Assembly (NCBI GenBank): GCA_002413185.1
Contig: DHWM01000020.1
Location: 1-19,414, forward strand
Direction: 5' to 3'
DNA length: 19,414 bases
DNA from: Actinobacteria bacterium UBA5182
GTDB lineage: Bacteria > Actinomycetota > UBA4738
This document shows, piece after piece, positions 6,799-13,552 of the stretch (its first letter is position 1; every line of letters begins with the position of its first letter). The notes beneath the pieces were generated by a model, which made no database searches, had not been told where the DNA came from, and worked only from the letters and a program-made list of their open reading frames with translations. A program made the position numbers and the translations under genes.

Positions 6799-7782
6799 TC
6801 ATACAGCGAACCGCACGTGCAGGACGTCGCCCTCCCTGACCACGTACTCCTTCCCTTCCACCCGGAGCCGACCCTTCGCCTTCGCCGCGTCCCATCCTCC
6901 CGCCTCCACCAGGTCGTCGTACGGAACCACCTCGACCCGGATGAAGCCGCGCTGGAGGTCTGTGTGGATCGTGCCGGCGGCCTCCGGTGCCGTCGCGCCC
7001 CGCCGGACCTCCCACGCCCGTGTCTCGTCCTCCCCGGTGGTGAGGAACGTGATCAGGTCCAGTGCCCGGTAGCACGCCGCGACCACCTGACCCAGCCCCG
7101 GTTCGGTGACGCCGAACTCCACCAGCAAGGCCCGGGCCTCCTCCGGCGACATGGCCGCCGTTTCGGCCTCGATCTCCGCGGAGACTCCGACCGTGCCGGC
7201 CGGCAGGCCCTCCGGGGTGGGGGCGCCCTCCTCCAGGTTGGCCACGAGCATCCACGGTTTCAGCGTCAGCGGCGCTAGACCGCGCAGCACCCGGTGGTCT
7301 TCCGCGTCCAAGCCGGCGTCGCGGAGCAGTCGCTCCGCCGACAGCGCGGCGTGGGCCCGCTCCAGGGCGGCCACCTCGGCGGCGACCTGGGGCACGCGGC
7401 CCTTGGCCCGCCGGCGGGCGTTCTCCAGGGCCGCCTCGACGTTCCCGAGATCTGCCAGGAGCAGCTCGGCGGTCACGTCCGCCAGCTCGGCGGAGGGGTC
7501 CGGGTTGGAACCGAACGCCCGCAGGACCAGCGCCAGCGCGTCCGTTTCGCGCAGCGCCGCCAGACCCTGGGCCGTCGCGCCGCCGGGCACGTCGACGAAC
7601 CGCACCTGGGCGGGGACGACCTGCCGGGAACGCTCCAGCTCCGCCAGGACGGCCAGCCGCCCATCCGGCACCGGCACCACCGCCTGGTTGGCCCGGCCGC
7701 CCGTAGCCCCGGTCCTGGTGAGCGCGGTGAACAGGGTCGACTTGCCGCTGTAGGACACACCGACCAGGCCGATGTCCTTCAT
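6799..7782 (-). CDS. Divergent YchF/OLA1-like P-loop nucleotide-binding protein (DUF933/TGS)
   Basis: 327 aa, related to the Obg-family ATPase YchF but shorter (YchF is about 360 aa). P-loop: GVSYSGKS at 8-15, followed by TLFTALT as in YchF. The Walker-B/G3 position is FVDVPGG (D64, G67), where YchF has a longer Gly-rich switch; part of that segment is missing. The G4 position is ANLEE (182-185), matching the NxxE of YchF that favours ATP over GTP. A helical region follows, then a C-terminal DUF933/TGS domain: LITFLTTGEDETRAW, HTDLQRGFIRVEV and REGDVLHVRF. YchF binds ribosomes and nucleotides; this divergent copy may be a specialised paralogue. ATG 7782 overlaps the upstream dehydrogenase stop by 4 bp (ATGA). 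It ends 7 bp from the convergent kinase gene. Confidence 0.85.
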   Translation of the reverse strand: MKDIGLVGVSYSGKSTLFTALTRTGATGGRANQAVVPVPDGRLAVLAELERSRQVVPAQVRFVDVPGGATAQGLAALRETDALALVLRAFGSNPDPSAELADVTAELLLADLGNVEAALENARRRAKGRVPQVAAEVAALERAHAALSAERLLRDAGLDAEDHRVLRGLAPLTLKPWMLVANLEEGAPTPEGLPAGTVGVSAEIEAETAAMSPEEARALLVEFGVTEPGLGQVVAACYRALDLITFLTTGEDETRAWEVRRGATAPEAAGTIHTDLQRGFIRVEVVPYDDLVEAGGWDAAKAKGRLRVEGKEYVVREGDVLHVRFAV

Positions 7783-8666
7783 TCGCCTGCCGTGGCCACG
7801 GGCACGCCCCTGATGTGGGCGACGACCGCCGAATAGTCGAGCCCGCCCAGACCGGCCCGGTCGGCCAGCTGCATCCATCCCCGGGCGGCCTCTCCCACGG
7901 GAAGGGCGATTCCGGCCGCCCGGGCCGTCGCCACCACCAGCGCGGCGTCCTTCCGGGCCAGGTCCAGCTTGAAGTCCGGCGGGTACTCCCCGCTCTCCAC
8001 GTGGGGCCGCTTGCTCCGAGCCGTCACGCCGATGGCCGAATCCACCAGCACGTCCAGGACGGCGCTCTGATCCAGGCCGAGTGAGTCGCCCAGGGCCAGG
8101 GCCTCCCCGAGGCCCGTCATCAGCACCATGAGCGTGGAGTTCACCACCAGCTTCATCGACGCGCCGGCCCCGAGCGGACCGAGGTAGCGCGGCGTCCCCA
8201 TGGCTTCGAGGAGCTCGAACCACCGGTGGGCGGTCTCTTCGGGCCCGCCCACGAAGATCTTGAGCGAACCGTCCGCGGCCTGGGGAACCGTTCCCAGCAC
8301 GGGGGCGTCCACCATCTCCACGCCTTCGGGAAGCCTCCGGGCGATCCCACGCACCGTCTGCGGACCGACCGTCGACATGTCGATCAGCGTCGTCCCACCG
8401 CTCAGCCCCTCCACCAGTCCATCCGCGCCTTCGGTGCCGAACACCACATCCTCCAGGGCCTCCGGGGAGGTGAGCATGGTGATCACGGCTTCCGCGTGCC
8501 GAGCCGCTTCAGCGAGCGATCCCGCCTGGAGTGCGCCCTGTTCGACCACGGGGGCGGCCTTCTCCGGCGAGCGGTTCCACACCCTTACCTCGTGGCCGGC
8601 CTGCACCAGCCGCCGGGCCATCGGCACGCCCATCATGCCCATGCCGCAGAACAAGACCTTCGCCAT
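7779..8666 (-). CDS. NAD(P)-dependent oxidoreductase, 3-hydroxyisobutyrate dehydrogenase family
   Basis: 295-aa beta-hydroxyacid dehydrogenase-family enzyme (3-hydroxyisobutyrate, tartronate semialdehyde or glyoxylate/succinic semialdehyde reductase type). It has an N-terminal Rossmann fold with CGMGMMGVPMA (GxGxxG form) and VWNRSPEKA, where Asn-Arg after the second strand favours NADP. The substrate-binding signature is VDAPVLGTVPQAADGSLKIF, and the catalytic lysine is in GASMKLVVN. C-terminal helices carry DFKLDLARKDAALV, typical of the family. The ATG has a strong GGAAGGAG 6 nt upstream. It is transcribed with the YchF-like gene, which it overlaps by 4 bp. The exact substrate cannot be told. 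A small leaderless ORF upstream overlaps its start in another frame. Confidence 0.9.
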   Translation of the reverse strand: MAKVLFCGMGMMGVPMARRLVQAGHEVRVWNRSPEKAAPVVEQGALQAGSLAEAARHAEAVITMLTSPEALEDVVFGTEGADGLVEGLSGGTTLIDMSTVGPQTVRGIARRLPEGVEMVDAPVLGTVPQAADGSLKIFVGGPEETAHRWFELLEAMGTPRYLGPLGAGASMKLVVNSTLMVLMTGLGEALALGDSLGLDQSAVLDVLVDSAIGVTARSKRPHVESGEYPPDFKLDLARKDAALVVATARAAGIALPVGEAARGWMQLADRAGLGGLDYSAVVAHIRGVPVATAGE

Positions 8667-8758
8667 CCGTCGCTCCTTCCGATCCAGGACTGGTGTGCCG
8701 TCGAGTGGCGGAGGCTGCGGACCAGCAAGCGGGCCCGCGCGAGCTCGTGCTCGGCCAC
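8633..8758 (-). CDS. Possible leaderless small ORF overlapping the oxidoreductase start
   Basis: A 41-codon ORF opens with GTG exactly 7 nt after TAGCCT and encodes a basic peptide beginning with AEHELARARLLVRSLRHS after the initiator. Its stop lies 33 nt inside the oxidoreductase gene in a different frame. I recognise no family. Its translation would interfere with or compete for the downstream start. It may instead be simple 5' UTR. Confidence 0.25.
   Translation of the reverse strand: MAEHELARARLLVRSLRHSTAHQSWIGRSDGWRRSCSAAWA
8673..8680 (-). promoter_or_regulatory. Ribosome-binding site of the oxidoreductase gene
   Basis: GGAAGGAG lies 6 nt before ATG 8666 on the minus strand and fixes that start. 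The identical sequence and spacing precede the propeller gene at 18518. Confidence 0.7.
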
Positions 8759-8765
8759 GACCGAC

Positions 8766-8771
8766 AGGCTA
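8766..8771 (-). promoter_or_regulatory. -10 box (TAGCCT) upstream of the oxidoreductase operon
   Basis: TAGCCT on the minus strand is followed by 7 nt and a GTG. It would drive the oxidoreductase and YchF-like genes with a 92-nt leader that contains the small ORF. No clear -35 is visible. Confidence 0.4.
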
Positions 8772-8836
8772 CCGAGTTTCTGAGGCGAGCTGCGTGAAGG
8801 CACTGCTGGCCCCAAGGGGGAAGGTGGTGCAAAGCG

Positions 8837-10168
8837 TCAGTGGAAGTGGATGTCGCCCTGCCCGTGCAACCGCACGAACACCTCCACCACGCTCGGGTCG
8901 AACTGTGTCCCCGACGACAGCTTCAGTCGGCGGATGGCTTCCTTCTCCGGGAGCGCCGCCCGGTACGGGCGGTCCGTGGTCATGGCGTGGAAGGCATCGC
9001 ACACGAACACGATCCTGGACTCGAGCGGGATCTCCTCTCCGGCCAGCCCGTGGGGGTACCCTCCTCCGTCCCACCGCTCGTGGGAGGCTTCGACGATCGG
9101 CCTGACCGGCTGCAGGAACGGCACGGGGGCGAGGATCTGCGCGCCGACCTCGGGGTGGCGGTTCATCTCTCGCCGCTCGGCGGCCGTCAACGGGCCGGGC
9201 TTGCGGATGACGTCGCTGGCCACGCCGATCTTTCCGATGTCGTGGAACAGCGCGCCCAGCTCGAGGATCTTCAGGCGTTCGCCCTCCAGGCCCATCTCGG
9301 TGCCGACGGCGAGGGACATCTCCGCCAGAGCCCGGCAGTGGTCGCTGGTGTACTCGTCCTTCGCCTCGACGGCGTTCGCCAGGGCCTCCACCGTGGAGAC
9401 GTACGCCAGTTCCAGCTCGACGAAGCGTTGCGCGTTGCCGAGGGCGAGGGAGGTGATGTCGGCGATTCCGCGGGACAGCCCCAGGTCACGCGATGTGAAC
9501 GAGCTCCCGGGGTCACTGCCGACGATGACGAAGGCTCCCAGGCCCTCGGGCTCCCACCGCATCGGGGCGATCAGCGCTTCCCGAAAGTCCTCCATCACGC
9601 GGTACTCGGGCGGAACCTGCGCCACCTCGCCCGGCGACATCACGAAGGGTTCCTCGACGCTCCTCAGGAACCGTTCGGCGATCTCGGGCGGCACGGCCAT
9701 CCCACGCAACCGGCTCTGGAACTCCGGCCCGTAGCCGCTGTGGCGGATCAACCGGAACTCACCCGACTCGGGCTCCCTGATCCATGCGCTCGCCCCCGAG
9801 CAGGCCAGCAGCGCGGGGACCGCCTTGAGCGCCTCATCCAGAACGGCCCCGGTCTCGTGCACCCTGGTCAGCGCCTGGGACAGCTGCAGGAGCGCCGCCG
9901 AGACCTCGGCCGCCTCGTGCTCCACCTGGAGGAGCCGGGCGTTCTCGAAGGCCACCGCGGCGTTCGAGGCCAAAGCCTCCAGGAGCCGCATGTCCTCTTC
10001 GTCGAACTGGTCGATCCCGAGCTTGGACAGCACCACCACGCCGATCACCCGGTCGCCGTAACGCAAGGGGACGGCCAGTATGGACTCCTCCAGGCTGGGC
10101 GTTCCCGGGATGTCCATGGCGTAGGGGTCGTGTTCGGCGTCGGGCGTGTAGTAGGACTCGCCGGTCAT
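8837..10168 (-). CDS. HD-GYP c-di-GMP phosphodiesterase with GAF domains (3' part of an amber-split gene)
   Basis: 443 aa counted from ATG 10168. Residues 1-80 are the C-terminal part of a GAF domain whose beginning lies upstream across a TAG. Residues about 90-250 are a second GAF domain, and 260-440 an HD-GYP domain: HDIGKIG (H309, D310), NRHPEVGA (H338), SHERWDGGGYPHGL (363-374) and VCDAFHAMTTDRPYR (D391). The metal ligands and GYP motif are intact, predicting hydrolysis of c-di-GMP. The ATG is not a natural domain start, because the ten codons before it (V G E G I T G R V A) are conserved GAF sequence in the same frame, directly after the TAG of the GGDEF gene. No good Shine-Dalgarno precedes the ATG. 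It therefore looks like the 3' half of one interrupted gene, and whether it is translated alone is unknown. Confidence 0.85.
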   Translation of the reverse strand: MTGESYYTPDAEHDPYAMDIPGTPSLEESILAVPLRYGDRVIGVVVLSKLGIDQFDEEDMRLLEALASNAAVAFENARLLQVEHEAAEVSAALLQLSQALTRVHETGAVLDEALKAVPALLACSGASAWIREPESGEFRLIRHSGYGPEFQSRLRGMAVPPEIAERFLRSVEEPFVMSPGEVAQVPPEYRVMEDFREALIAPMRWEPEGLGAFVIVGSDPGSSFTSRDLGLSRGIADITSLALGNAQRFVELELAYVSTVEALANAVEAKDEYTSDHCRALAEMSLAVGTEMGLEGERLKILELGALFHDIGKIGVASDVIRKPGPLTAAERREMNRHPEVGAQILAPVPFLQPVRPIVEASHERWDGGGYPHGLAGEEIPLESRIVFVCDAFHAMTTDRPYRAALPEKEAIRRLKLSSGTQFDPSVVEVFVRLHGQGDIHFH

Positions 10169-10198
10169 TGCGACTCGCCCCGTGATGCCCTCACCGAC

Positions 10199-11698
10199 CT
10201 AGATGACGAGCGCGTCGAAGGTCTCGCCTTGATAGGCGGACAGGGAACCCCTGAACGCCAGGGGCAGCAGCGTCTCACCGTCGGGTTGGAGCAGGAAGAC
10301 CCGGCAGTTGTGGTAGTCGATGAGCGCGCGGAGCTCGGCGGTGATGGCCTCGCCGATCTGCCGGACGTCGTTCAGGCGGTTCAGCTTGACAGAGAGGCTC
10401 TGCAGCGTGCGCAGGTGCGCCACCGACCGGAGCTCGCCGCGGGCCGCCAGCGCCGCGAACCGGGCCTGCATCCCCGCCGCGTCCGCCGTTCGAACCTCCC
10501 CGTCCTCGACGCCCTCGCCTCCCAGGTCGTCCGACGGGCTCTCGACCCCGCGGCCGTACACGCGCACGCGGTCCTTCCCGCTGGCCTTCGCCTCGAGCAG
10601 GGCCAGGTCGGCGCATGCGACGAGCTCGCGGGGGCTGGAGGCATGCAGGGGACCCTCGGCCACTCCCAGGCTGATGGCGACCTTGCCGACCAGCGGGAAG
10701 GGCATCGAGCTGATGGCGACGCGGAGGCGGTCGGCCAGCGCCCGCGCGTCCGCCAGGGCGTATCCGGGCAGGATGATGGCGAACTCCTCGCCGCCGATGC
10801 GACAGATGACGTCCTCGAAGCGACAGGTCTCGCGAGACACCGAGGCCACTCCTTGCAGTACCTGGTCTCCCACCAGATGCCCGTAGGTGTCGTTGACCCG
10901 TTTGAAGTCGTCGATGTCGTACAGCACCAGCCCGACCTGGGAGCGCAGACGGTTGGAGCGTCGAAGCTCCTCCGCCAGGCGCTCGTGGAAATACCGGTGG
11001 TTGTAGAGCGCCGTGAGGTGGTCGGTGACCACCTCCGTCTCCAGGCGGGTCCGGATCTGGGCGTTGTCGATGGCCAGCGCGGCGAGCTCGCTGAACACGA
11101 TGGCCAGCTTGAACTCCTTGACGGTGAAGTGATTCCTCTCGCCCAGGCGATACAGGCAAAGAACCCCCTTCATCTCCTCCCGGGCCAGCAGCGAGATGGC
11201 CAGCATCGACTCGGGCTCGACCGGCGTCCCTGGGATCTGCGCGGAGCGAGTGTCGAGGTGCGCATCGTTGGCGAGCTGCGGGGTACAGGACTCGGCGGCC
11301 AGCCCGGTGATCCCCGTCCCGTACGGGATCGAGCCCATGGCCAGGATCTCCTGCGCGTAGGTGTCCCGGACCAGGACGGGCCGAAGGACCCGCAGCGGTG
11401 GCTCGGCCTGGAACAGCGACAGGGTGTCGTGGGGAACGAGCTCGGAGAGAGCGTCCGCCACGGCTTCGAGCACACGATCCGGGGGACCCTCCGAGACCAG
11501 CAGGTGGGTGATGTCGGAGAGGGCGGCGTCGGGGAGGTCCGAGGGTGTCGCGACAGGGACGCCACCGTGGTCGCCGTGACCGTTCGAGGTGGCGCCGCCA
11601 GCCCGCCCATTCCTTCGGTGAAGCGGAGGGTACCCCCCGTCGTCGGTCGAGCCGACGGAGGTGGCGTCCGCGTACTCGAGATCCTTGATCGGATCCAT
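10199..11698 (-). CDS. GAF-GGDEF diguanylate cyclase (5' part of an amber-split gene)
   Basis: 499 aa, cytoplasmic, with no membrane segment. The first 50 residues are low-complexity, Gly/Asp-rich. A GAF domain spans 60-215 (IPYGTGITGLAAES, QIPGTPVEPESMLAISLL) and a GGDEF domain 220-385: TDHLTALYNHRYF, VLYDIDDFKRVNDTYGH and RIGGEEFAIILPG (GGEEF at 302-306). An RFED (R293-D296) five residues before GGEEF is the RxxD inhibitory site, so the protein should make c-di-GMP and be feedback-inhibited by it. A Gly/Asp linker leads to the first half of a second GAF domain from about 425, ended by TAG at codon 500. ATG 11698 has GGGAG 4 nt upstream. The gene is divergent from the PAC2 gene across a region with a 26-bp palindrome. 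Confidence 0.88.
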   Translation of the reverse strand: MDPIKDLEYADATSVGSTDDGGYPPLHRRNGRAGGATSNGHGDHGGVPVATPSDLPDAALSDITHLLVSEGPPDRVLEAVADALSELVPHDTLSLFQAEPPLRVLRPVLVRDTYAQEILAMGSIPYGTGITGLAAESCTPQLANDAHLDTRSAQIPGTPVEPESMLAISLLAREEMKGVLCLYRLGERNHFTVKEFKLAIVFSELAALAIDNAQIRTRLETEVVTDHLTALYNHRYFHERLAEELRRSNRLRSQVGLVLYDIDDFKRVNDTYGHLVGDQVLQGVASVSRETCRFEDVICRIGGEEFAIILPGYALADARALADRLRVAISSMPFPLVGKVAISLGVAEGPLHASSPRELVACADLALLEAKASGKDRVRVYGRGVESPSDDLGGEGVEDGEVRTADAAGMQARFAALAARGELRSVAHLRTLQSLSVKLNRLNDVRQIGEAITAELRALIDYHNCRVFLLQPDGETLLPLAFRGSLSAYQGETFDALVI

Positions 11699-11718
11699 CC
11701 AGCTCCCAAACGCGACGG

Positions 11719-11744
11719 GTGACCACGCCCCGGGGCGTGGTCAC
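11719..11744. promoter_or_regulatory. Perfect 26-bp palindrome in the divergent promoter region
   Basis: Arms GTGACCACGCCCC and GGGGCGTGGTCAC abut with no spacer. It lies 20 bp from the GGDEF start and about 127 bp before the PAC2 start. Since the flanking genes diverge, a terminator is unlikely. A dimeric-repressor operator is the natural reading, or a 5'-UTR hairpin in the GGDEF mRNA. I cannot name the regulator. Confidence 0.6.
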
Positions 11745-11764
11745 GCTTGCACCACAGTTGCCTT

Positions 11765-11777
11765 CCGATTGAATCGG
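11765..11777. repeat. Small inverted repeat CCGATT-G-AATCGG
   Basis: Six-bp arms around one base, in the same divergent region as the 26-bp palindrome. Possibly a second operator; short enough to be chance. Confidence 0.35.
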
Positions 11778-11792
11778 CGGCCCCGACCCCTC

Positions 11793-11802
11793 GGCTTAAG
11801 CC
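11793..11802. repeat. 10-bp palindrome GGCTTAAGCC
   Basis: A perfect palindrome with an AT-rich centre in the divergent region. Possible regulatory site; weak on its own. Confidence 0.3.
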
Positions 11803-11858
11803 TTTGCGCCAGGTATTTCGTCCGGGGGCCATCGGTCATCCGCAGAACGGGTGACGGC

Positions 11859-11864
11859 TATGCT
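11859..11864 (+). promoter_or_regulatory. -10 box (TATGCT) of the PAC2 operon
   Basis: TATGCT is followed by 7 nt and GTG 11872, the same layout as at other starts in the window. No convincing -35. Confidence 0.45.
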
Positions 11865-11871
11865 GGGTGCA

Positions 11872-12747
11872 GTGGAGCACGTCATCTGGTCCGAGCGCGT
11901 CGTCCCCGACCGTCCCCCCATCATCTGTGCCTTCCGCGGCTGGAACGACGGAGGCGAAGCCGCCTCCGTGGCCGGTCGCTATCTGGTCGAACGGTGGAGC
12001 GCCCGCTCGTTTGCCTCGCTCGACCCGGAGGAGTTCTTCGACTTCCAGGTGAGCCGGCCGACCGTGCGGCTGGTCAACGGGGTCAGCCGCGTCATCGACT
12101 GGCCCCAGGCCGATTTCTCACTGGCCACGGTCCAGGGCCGCGACGTGGTTCTGTTCGGATCGCCGGAGCCGAACATGCGGTGGCGAACGTTCGCCCGGAC
12201 GATCATCGACATGGCCCACGAGCTCCGGTCCGGCCTCCTGGTGACCCTGGGGGCGTTCCTCACCGACGTGCCGCACACTCGGACGGTCCCGGTGGTCGGC
12301 TCGGCGGCGGACGAGGAGACGGCGGCTCGCCTGGGCCTGGCCCGTTCCCAGTACGAGGGACCCACCGGCATCACCGGGGTCCTGCACGACGCATCCAACC
12401 GCTCCGGCCTCCCGTCGGTCAGCCTGTGGGCGGCCGTCCCGCATTACCTTCCGGCCGCACCGAACCCGAAGGCCGCCCTGGCGCTGGTCGAACGGATGTC
12501 TGCCCTGCTCGACCTTCCCGTCGAGACGGGCCCCCTCCGGGAGGCCGCGTCGGCGTGGGAGGACACCGTCGCGAGACTCGTCGCCGAAAGCGAAGAACTC
12601 GCCGAGTACGTCGACCGGCTGGAGGCGGCGGCGGACGAGAACCTGCCCCAGGTCCGCATGAACGAGGAGACCGTCCCGTCGGGCGACGCCATCGCGGCCG
12701 AGCTGGAGCGGTTCCTTCGAGAGCAAGAGGGCGGCCCCGCCGGGTAA
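11872..12747 (+). CDS. PAC2-family protein (proteasome assembly chaperone 2-like)
   Basis: 291-aa PAC2-family protein. The N-terminus EHVIWSERVVPDRPPIICAF followed by RGWNDGGEAAS is the characteristic opening, and later LGAFLTDVPHTRTVPVVG and PTGITGVLHDAS fit the family core. The C-terminal 80 residues are acidic and helical. Eukaryotic and archaeal relatives help assemble proteasomes; the role of actinobacterial members is not settled, and no proteasome gene is visible here. I chose GTG 11872 because TATGCT lies 7 nt upstream and homology begins at once. ATG 11860 (with GGGTGA before it) and GTG 11851 are in-frame alternatives. It is followed after 9 bp by the VIT1-like transporter, probably as one operon. 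Confidence 0.85.
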   Translation: MEHVIWSERVVPDRPPIICAFRGWNDGGEAASVAGRYLVERWSARSFASLDPEEFFDFQVSRPTVRLVNGVSRVIDWPQADFSLATVQGRDVVLFGSPEPNMRWRTFARTIIDMAHELRSGLLVTLGAFLTDVPHTRTVPVVGSAADEETAARLGLARSQYEGPTGITGVLHDASNRSGLPSVSLWAAVPHYLPAAPNPKAALALVERMSALLDLPVETGPLREAASAWEDTVARLVAESEELAEYVDRLEAAADENLPQVRMNEETVPSGDAIAAELERFLREQEGGPAG

Positions 12748-12756
12748 GGACTTCAC

Positions 12757-13539
12757 ATGAGCATCTCGGATCGGTTGTCCTCGAGGTTCTCCAACCGGCA
12801 TGAGCAGCGCCTTCGCCCCCACCCTGGCCCCGTCCCTCCACGGAGCGAGCGTTCACTCGCGTCCGGTGGCAAGAGCGGCGCCCTTCGAGCGGCCATCTTC
12901 GGCATCAACGACGGGCTGCTGTCGAACCTGTCGCTGATCATGGGCGTGGCCGGCGCGTCGGTGCAGAACAGGTTCATCCTGGTGGCCGGCGTGGCGGGGT
13001 TGCTGGCCGGGGCATTCTCGATGGGAGCCGGCGAGTTCGTGTCCATGAGGGTGCAGCGCGAGGTGTTCGAACGGCTGCTGCACATCGAAGCCCACGAGCT
13101 GTCGGGCCAGCCGGAGGAGGAGCGCCAGGAGCTCCGCGCGATCTACGAGGAGAAGGGGTTCCCGCCGAAGCTGGCCCGGGAGGTCACCGACGTCGTGATG
13201 AGCGACCCCCAGGTGGCCTTGGAGACCCACGCCCGTGAGGAGCTCGGGCTCGACCCGGACGAGCTGGGCTCGCCGGTGGGCGCCGCCCTCTCCTCCTTCG
13301 TGACGTTCGCCGTGGGCGCCGCGGTTCCTCTGGTCCCCTTCGTCTTCGGGTCGGGAGTGGCGGCGATCGTGGCAGCCATCACCGCCAGCGGCGTCTCGAT
13401 CTTCGCGGTCGGAGCCGCGATGTCCATGCTGACGGGGAAGCCGGCCTGGCTCTCAGGAGGCAGGATGCTCGTGGTCGGCGCGGTCGCGGCGAGCATCACG
13501 TTCGGCGTGGGCCGCCTGCTCCACGTCAGCACCGCCTGA
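12757..13539 (+). CDS. VIT1/CCC1-family membrane transporter (iron/manganese type)
   Basis: 260-aa integral membrane protein. After a basic, proline-rich cytoplasmic N-terminus (1-40), two hydrophobic segments carry family motifs: IFGINDGLLSNLSLIMGVAG (about 47-66) and GLLAGAFSMGAGEFVSM (about 80-97). A charged cytoplasmic stretch rich in Glu follows (REVFERLLHIEAHEL to about 165), the place where VIT1 proteins bind metal. Three more hydrophobic segments end the protein. Members move Fe2+ or Mn2+ out of the cytosol; the direction and metal here are inferred from family. AAGGA lies 7 nt before ATG 12757. The gene follows PAC2 by 9 bp and ends 12 bp from the convergent pgl gene. Confidence 0.88.
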   Translation: MSISDRLSSRFSNRHEQRLRPHPGPVPPRSERSLASGGKSGALRAAIFGINDGLLSNLSLIMGVAGASVQNRFILVAGVAGLLAGAFSMGAGEFVSMRVQREVFERLLHIEAHELSGQPEEERQELRAIYEEKGFPPKLAREVTDVVMSDPQVALETHAREELGLDPDELGSPVGAALSSFVTFAVGAAVPLVPFVFGSGVAAIVAAITASGVSIFAVGAAMSMLTGKPAWLSGGRMLVVGAVAASITFGVGRLLHVSTA

Positions 13540-13552
13540 CCGGGGAGGTGCT
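13528..13552. terminator. Weak hairpin between convergent VIT1-like and pgl genes
   Basis: Six-bp arms AGCACC and GGTGCT surround a 13-nt loop and span both stop regions. No T-run. It is the only structure seen in the 12-bp convergent gap. Confidence 0.25.

Larger units (their letters stand above)
8837..11698 (-). pseudogene. Composite GAF-GGDEF-GAF-GAF-HD-GYP gene interrupted by one in-frame TAG
   Basis: The GGDEF gene and the HD-GYP gene share one frame (11698 to 10168 is exactly 510 codons). Read through, they give a 953-residue protein with one TAG at codon 500 (10199-10201). The break falls inside a GAF domain: FDALVI, then TAG, then VGEGITGRVAMTGESYY. The first GAF domain of the same protein has SIPYGTGITG at the matching place, so the TAG aligns with P125. 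Possible causes are a recent nonsense mutation, a sequencing or assembly error, or read-through. TAG ends other genes here normally, so general recoding is unlikely. All catalytic motifs on both sides are intact, which argues that the break is recent or not real. Confidence 0.6.

Noticed and set aside
7783..8223. Upstream extension of the YchF-like frame into the oxidoreductase gene
   Set aside because: It has no homology. ATG 7782 overlaps the upstream stop as ATGA and leads straight into the P-loop strand.
10199..10201. Genome-wide reassignment of TAG to an amino acid
   Set aside because: TAG ends other genes at natural C-termini here (1-3, 859-861, 14227-14229), so only a local event at codon 500 is considered.
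8840..11722. 960-codon plus-strand ORF opposite the GGDEF/HD-GYP gene
   Set aside because: It is an antisense shadow with no domain. Its openness across the TAG site says nothing about the sense-strand interruption.
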